Assembly (NCBI RefSeq): GCF_937890585.1
Contig: NZ_CALACG010000251.1
Location: 1-9,717, forward strand
DNA from: an uncultured Campylobacter sp.
GTDB lineage: Bacteria > Campylobacterota > Campylobacteria > Campylobacterales > Campylobacteraceae
Length of the DNA stretch: 9,717 nucleotides
Reading direction: 5' to 3'
The notes beneath the pieces were generated by a model. It was not told the origin of the DNA, made no database searches, and saw nothing but the letters and a program-made list of their open reading frames with translations. Both the position numbers and the translations under genes were made by a program. Each line of letters opens with the position of its first letter. Position 1 is the first letter of the stretch. Below are positions 8,124-9,717 of the stretch, piece after piece.

Positions 8124-8153
8124 TTCATCTAAGAATTAAATTTCTTAGATGAA
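8124..8153. terminator. Perfect 12-bp hairpin after the cme operon
   Basis: TTCATCTAAGAA at 8124-8135 and TTCTTAGATGAA at 8142-8153 form a perfect 12-bp stem with a six-base loop, nine bases after the stop of the small membrane gene. The stem is AT-rich and neither strand has an immediate T-run, so it is not a canonical Rho-independent terminator. It may mark the operon's 3' end or protect the mRNA, or act with the weak T-rich stretch near 8174-8190. Confidence 0.45.
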
Positions 8154-8204
8154 CCCTCAAAACATCTTATAAATTTCTTTTTACTTATTTAAATTTTTAG
8201 AAGT

Positions 8205-8224
8205 AGAAAGGGCGAAGATCGCCC
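8205..8224 (-). terminator. Rho-independent terminator of aqpZ
   Basis: GGGCGA at 8210-8215 and TCGCCC at 8219-8224 pair with a three-base loop. Read on the minus strand the stem is followed by TTTCTACTTCT. It lies about 20 bases after the aqpZ stop. The GC-rich stem with a T-rich tail only on this strand fits termination of aqpZ and not of the cme operon. Confidence 0.6.
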
Positions 8225-8243
8225 CTTGAAGTATAAAATTTGA

Positions 8244-8951
8244 TTATTTTGCTCTTTTGCAGCCGCATGTGCAGCCTAAAATCCTATAAATGATAGCTCC
8301 TATGATCGCTCCAACGATAGGCGCAACCCAGAAAAGCCAAAGCTGCTCTAACGCCCAACCGCCCTGAAATATCGCAACGCCAGTTGAACGAGCTGGATTA
8401 ACCGATGTGTTTGTGATAGGTATCGAGATAAGGTGGATAAGTGTCAAACCAAGGCCAATAGCGATCGGCGCAAAGCCTTTTGGTGCACGCTCATCAGTCG
8501 CACCTAAGATGATGATAAGGAAAAATGCAGTTAAAACTACCTCAGCAACTAGCGCTGAAACTAGGCTGTAGCCATTTGGTGAGTGCTCGCCGTATCCGTT
8601 GCTAGCAAAACCGCTCGCAGCAGCGTCAAATCCAGCCTTGCCTGAAGCGATAAGATATAGCACGCCAGCAGCTGCGATCGCTCCGATAACCTGTGCGATG
8701 ACGTAAGGCACGAAGTCTTTTTTGTCAAATCTTCCGCCAACTAATAGACCAACCGATACGGCTGGATTGAAGTGTCCGCCGCTGATGTGACCAACTGCGT
8801 AAGCCATCGTAAGAACCGTAAGACCAAACGCTAGCGAAACGCCTGCAAAACCTATGCCTAGCTCTAGGAAAGCCGCTGCAAATACTGCACTGCCGCAACC
8901 TCCAAAAACTAACCAAAATGTGCCAAAAAACTCGGCTAAATATTTTTTCAT
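8244..8951 (-). CDS. aqpZ: Aquaporin Z, water channel
   Basis: Inner-membrane tetrameric channel for rapid water flow in osmotic stress. The 235-residue product has six membrane helices and both pore motifs: NPA at 62-64 (in GGHFNPAV) and NPA at 185-187 (in [10 protein letters not shown]). The selectivity-filter residues F42, H173, T182 and R188 match E. coli AqpZ (F43, H174, T183, R189), marking a water channel and not a glycerol facilitator. Similarity to AqpZ is strong by eye ([14 protein letters not shown] near the start, [13 protein letters not shown] near the end). AAAGGA lies six bases before the ATG. The C-terminus is odd: [10 protein letters not shown], with cysteines at 227, 229 and 231. 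The gene is convergent with the cme operon and has its own promoter and terminator. I saw no RAATTY words in it, unlike the genes to its left, which could reflect composition or acquisition. Confidence 0.96.
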   Translation of the reverse strand: MKKYLAEFFGTFWLVFGGCGSAVFAAAFLELGIGFAGVSLAFGLTVLTMAYAVGHISGGHFNPAVSVGLLVGGRFDKKDFVPYVIAQVIGAIAAAGVLYLIASGKAGFDAAASGFASNGYGEHSPNGYSLVSALVAEVVLTAFFLIIILGATDERAPKGFAPIAIGLGLTLIHLISIPITNTSVNPARSTGVAIFQGGWALEQLWLFWVAPIVGAIIGAIIYRILGCTCGCKRAK

Positions 8952-8984
8952 ATTTTTTCCTTTAGGTAAATTTAAAAACGGGCG

Positions 8985-9012
8985 ATTTTAGCATAAATTT
9001 GTAACTTTGCAA
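8985..9012 (-). promoter_or_regulatory. aqpZ promoter
   Basis: On the minus strand, TTGCAA (9012-9007) and TAAAAT (8990-8985) are separated by 16 bases, and the -10 is preceded by TGC, giving an extended -10. Transcription would start near 8978, about 26 bases before the ATG at 8951. TTGCAA matches the -35 consensus at four of six positions. Confidence 0.5.
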
Positions 9013-9018
9013 AATATT

Positions 9019-9037
9019 TTATAGTCTAAATCTATAA
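9019..9037. repeat. Short inverted repeat upstream of the aqpZ promoter
   Basis: TTATAG at 9019-9024 and CTATAA at 9032-9037 form a 6-bp inverted repeat with a seven-base spacer, starting seven bases upstream of the aqpZ -35 box. The position suits an activator site, but AT-rich repeats this short arise readily by chance. Confidence 0.2.
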
Positions 9038-9408
9038 CATAATGTCTCATGGGGCGTTTTAGTATTTGTTCCGGTTATTAAACTCGTGTCTCGGATTTGC
9101 TGAAAACTTAGCGGTACTGATATCAAGATTCTCCGAGCTTGGCGTGCGGCACCTAGCGTAAGCGTATATTTTTTACGTTTTTGTTGTTCTCTACGTACCG
9201 TTAAACCGATTATTTGCATATTTATTAGTTATCATCTAATTTGTTAAATTTTACTCATAGACCACGATCTGTATGCCGTCCGGAAAGAGCGTATTTACTA
9301 AAACCGTCGCTGTTTTTCTCATAATTCAAAGCAAAAAATATCCTTAAATATAAGCCTTTAAAATCAAAACAAAAACTAAAAACGCAAAGAACTATCTTGA
9401 ACTAAATT

Positions 9409-9541
9409 GCGATAAGAGCCGGGTTGATCGTAAAAAGCTTCTAGACATTAAGTGTTGGGGCTTTATTTGCCACAATCAAGCCCGTAGTCATTTGACGGTT
9501 CTTTTGCGCTTATCGCTGAATGCGGCGGAAATATAGCCGCA
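9409..9541. repeat. Nested inverted repeats, possible structured RNA or element remnant
   Basis: The outer arms GCGATAAG (9409-9416) and CTTATCGC (9509-9516) are perfect complements about 92 bases apart. Inside them CGGGTTGAT (9420-9428) pairs with ATCAAGCCCG (9475-9484) with one bulged G, and AAAGC (9434-9438) pairs with GCTTT (9460-9464). A separate hairpin follows: TGCGGC (9521-9526) with GCCGCA (9536-9541). The order is consistent with one long branched fold on either strand. I recognise no RNA family, and no promoter was identified. Confidence 0.35.
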
Positions 9542-9558
9542 GTTGTATGGTAAATATT

Positions 9559-9577
9559 AAAAAGTCGCATGGGCGAC
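9559..9577 (-). terminator. Rho-independent terminator of the right-edge gene
   Basis: On the minus strand GTCGC-CCAT-GCGAC (9577-9564) is a GC-rich 5-bp stem with a four-base loop, followed immediately by TTTTT (9563-9559) and more AT. It sits 11 bases after the stop of the minus-strand frame entering from the right edge and supports that frame being a real gene. Confidence 0.65.
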
Positions 9578-9588
9578 CAAAAATACTT

Positions 9589-9717
9589 TTAATCCAAAAT
9601 TGTTAATCGCCCCTCTACGTCTTGCCGAATAGCTTTGTGCGTGCTTAAGTACTCTTCCAAAATATCTAAGCAAGAAGTAGCAATCATCTTGGGAGTACCG
9701 AAAGTTTTTACATGTTC
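9589..9717 (-). CDS. C-terminal part of an unrecognised protein (runs off the window)
   Basis: A minus-strand frame is open from the right edge (9717) to TAA at 9591-9589, giving the last 42 residues of a protein whose start lies outside the window. The visible part is soluble-looking: EHVKTFGTPKM near its start, then a probable helix (CLDILEEYLSTHKAIRQD) and a tail EGRLTILD. No motif lets me name it. Support comes from the uninterrupted frame and from a clean terminator just after the stop. Forty-two codons could still be open by chance, so the call is moderate. Confidence 0.5.
   Translation of the reverse strand, partial: EHVKTFGTPKMIATSCLDILEEYLSTHKAIRQDVEGRLTILD

Larger units (their letters stand above)
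9038..9588. other. Gene-free stretch with atypical composition
   Basis: About 550 bases in which I find no convincing gene. Short open frames exist on the minus strand (66 codons at 9019-9219; 23 codons with ATG at 9251-9322), but neither has a Shine-Dalgarno at a usable distance or recognisable similarity. Reading other minus-strand frames gives protein-like stretches broken by stops, such as SENLDISTAKFSANPRH around 9085-9140 and CLEAFYDQPGSYRNLVQ around 9400-9450; these may be remnants of decayed coding DNA or chance. Parts are richer in G and C than the other intergenic DNA here, and palindromes are present (for example TGATATCA near 9118-9125). From about 9252 to the end there is no RAATTY word. 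It may be a degraded gene, an inserted fragment or a structured non-coding element. Confidence 0.4.

Noticed and set aside
9019..9219. 66-codon minus-strand frame between aqpZ and the right-edge gene
   Set aside because: No Shine-Dalgarno before its ATG, very basic composition without a recognisable fold or motif, and it overlaps the likely aqpZ upstream region.
9251..9322. 23-codon minus-strand frame starting MRKTATVLVN
   Set aside because: Too short; the nearest AAGGA is about 18 bases upstream, too far to serve as a ribosome site. It may be a gene remnant but cannot be supported.
9400..9550. tRNA or CRISPR array in the structured right-hand block
   Set aside because: No cloverleaf with a T-loop, and no regularly spaced direct repeats; the arms are inverted, not direct.

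Overview
The window looks like chromosomal DNA from an epsilonproteobacterium, almost certainly Campylobacter and probably a non-thermophilic lineage of the C. concisus/curvus/showae kind. This assignment is inferred from AT-rich composition with many AAATTT words, from the gene order ccoG-cmeR-cmeA-cmeB-cmeC (the order known from C. jejuni), and from a match to the known C. jejuni CmeR operator. I could not run a database search.

Layout, left to right. Positions 1-110 hold a short leader with a TATAAT promoter. The plus strand then carries ccoG (cytochrome cbb3 oxidase assembly / copper-handling iron-sulfur membrane protein), followed after about 30 bases by cmeR (TetR-family repressor). A 107-base gap holds a TATAAT box directly abutting a 16-base operator (TGTAAT-GAAA-ATTACA). 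Next come cmeA (periplasmic adaptor lipoprotein), cmeB (RND proton/drug antiporter) and cmeC (outer-membrane channel lipoprotein), tightly packed, then a GTG-started 75-residue two-helix membrane protein I do not recognise. A perfect 12-bp hairpin follows. aqpZ (aquaporin) lies convergent on the minus strand with its own promoter and terminator. The last ~700 bases are mostly gene-free, with atypical composition and nested inverted repeats, and end in the 3' end of an unrecognised minus-strand gene with a clear terminator.

How it works together: CmeA, CmeB and CmeC form a tripartite pump that expels drugs and bile salts from the inner membrane and periplasm through the outer membrane. CmeR represses cmeABC by sitting on the promoter. 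The small membrane protein appears co-transcribed with the pump and is the best candidate for something undescribed. ccoG sits directly upstream of cmeR and may share its transcript, which would link respiratory-oxidase assembly to efflux control. aqpZ is an independent unit.

Most of the window is well understood. The second-look items are the small pump-linked protein, the ccoG-cmeR junction, the promoter architecture, the high density of RAATTY words on the left against their absence on the right, and the structured gene-free right end.
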